Positions 6,757-7,054 of a stretch of DNA of 7,054 bases are shown piece by piece. Under the pieces are notes generated by a model. The model was not told the origin of the DNA, ran no database searches, and saw only the letters and a program-made list of their open reading frames with translations. Origin of the DNA: Bacteroidota bacterium (lineage in GTDB: Bacteria > Bacteroidota > Bacteroidia > Bacteroidales > P3); NCBI GenBank assembly GCA_030540495.1, contig JAUNWC010000074.1, positions 1 to 7,054 on the forward strand, given 5' to 3'. The first letter of the stretch is position 1. The number at the start of each line of letters is the position of its first letter. The translations under genes and the position numbers were made by a program.

Positions 6757-7002
6757 ATGAGAAAAAAAAACGATATAAACACAAAAAAATACAAACAAAT
6801 ACCGCTAAGTATTACAGCAAAGGATGCTGTGTTGCTAAAAAGGTATTGCGAACTTAATGAATCTTCCCCAAAGATTGTTATCAAAAAAGTTGTACACGAA
6901 TTTTTATCTGCAAACGTAAATATGCCCGAAGAAGAAATAAAAAATCAACTTTCTTTGTTTGCCTCCCGCGAAACCGACCTGTTTGATTTTGTAAAAGATT
7001 AG
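6757..7002 (+). CDS. Small putative ribbon-helix-helix protein with a QLSLF clamp-binding-like motif
   Basis: This is an 81-residue, soluble protein with no signal peptide. After a basic N-terminus (MRKKNDINTKKYK) comes a short strand, QIPLSIT (14-20). A helix (21-36), a turn at NESSP (34-38) and a second helix (39-52) follow. That order and spacing resemble the ribbon-helix-helix DNA-binding fold (Arc/MetJ-like), which acts as a dimer. The C-terminal third is acidic and holds NQLSLF (63-68) and then DLFDF (74-78). QLSLF matches the bacterial sliding-clamp binding consensus QL(S/D)LF. I do not recognise the family by name. The gene is divergent from kdsA, with 98 bp between their starts, and has its own predicted promoter, so self-regulation through that gap is possible. 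No toxin partner lies directly after it in the window, although only 52 bp of downstream sequence is visible. The coding call is fairly sure; the fold and clamp role are inferences. Confidence 0.75.
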   Translation: MRKKNDINTKKYKQIPLSITAKDAVLLKRYCELNESSPKIVIKKVVHEFLSANVNMPEEEIKNQLSLFASRETDLFDFVKD

Positions 7003-7011
7003 TTTTTTGTA

Positions 7012-7045
7012 GGTTAGAGGTGGCTAAACCTCCTTATAGGTTAGC
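7012..7045. repeat. Mutually complementary short segments after the small gene
   Basis: Three segments can pair: GGTTAG (7012-7017), GCTAAACCT (7023-7031) and AGGTTAGC (7038-7045). The middle one can pair with either neighbour, each time with a single bulged A. The heptamer AGGTTAG occurs twice, at 7011 and 7038. No T-run follows within the visible sequence, so a terminator cannot be called. The window ends nine bases later, so this may be the edge of a larger repeat or structured leader. Confidence 0.4.
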
Positions 7046-7054
7046 ATAAGTTAT

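Noticed and set aside
6699..6884. 61-codon minus-strand frame with a membrane-like hydrophobic stretch
   Set aside because: It overlaps the plus-strand small gene, which has a matching promoter and a coherent fold. The hydrophobic stretch is the complement of its Lys-rich N-terminus.

Overview
The window comes from an AT-rich member of the Bacteroidota, most likely of Bacteroidales type. Four things point there. One gene encodes a protein with a C-terminal type IX secretion (T9SS) sorting domain. Intergenic regions carry promoter -7 elements of the Bacteroidota form TAnnTTTG (TATCTTTG, TAATTTTG). Genes are preceded by A-rich leaders rather than Shine-Dalgarno sequences. A partial gene belongs to the DUF2400/TIGR02757 family, which is common in this phylum. 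I cannot name the genus from sequence alone.

Five of the six genes lie on the minus strand, so in transcription order the window reads right to left. kdsA (5834-6658) makes KDO-8-phosphate for lipopolysaccharide and has the residues of the metal-dependent class. After 174 bp comes gyrA (3155-5659), a full-length gyrase A subunit. Only 25 bp further on is an exported tetratricopeptide-repeat protein (1885-3129), probably co-transcribed with gyrA. A 124-bp gap follows, holding a perfect 20-bp inverted repeat that overlaps the predicted promoter of the next gene. That gene (588-1760) encodes a secreted T9SS cargo protein of unknown function. A rho-independent terminator (529-566) ends it. The last gene, DUF2400/TIGR02757 (1-506), runs off the left edge and has an in-frame TAA at the fourth codon of its apparent ATG start.

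One small gene (6757-7002) points the other way from kdsA, behind a good Bacteroidota promoter. Its 81-residue product looks like a ribbon-helix-helix DNA-binding protein and has a C-terminal QLSLF, which matches the bacterial sliding-clamp binding motif. The right edge holds a short stretch of mutually complementary segments.

Most of the window is core housekeeping. The parts worth a second look are the QLSLF small protein, the promoter-embedding inverted repeat and the broken start of the DUF2400 gene. No mobile element, CRISPR array, tRNA or rRNA was recognised.
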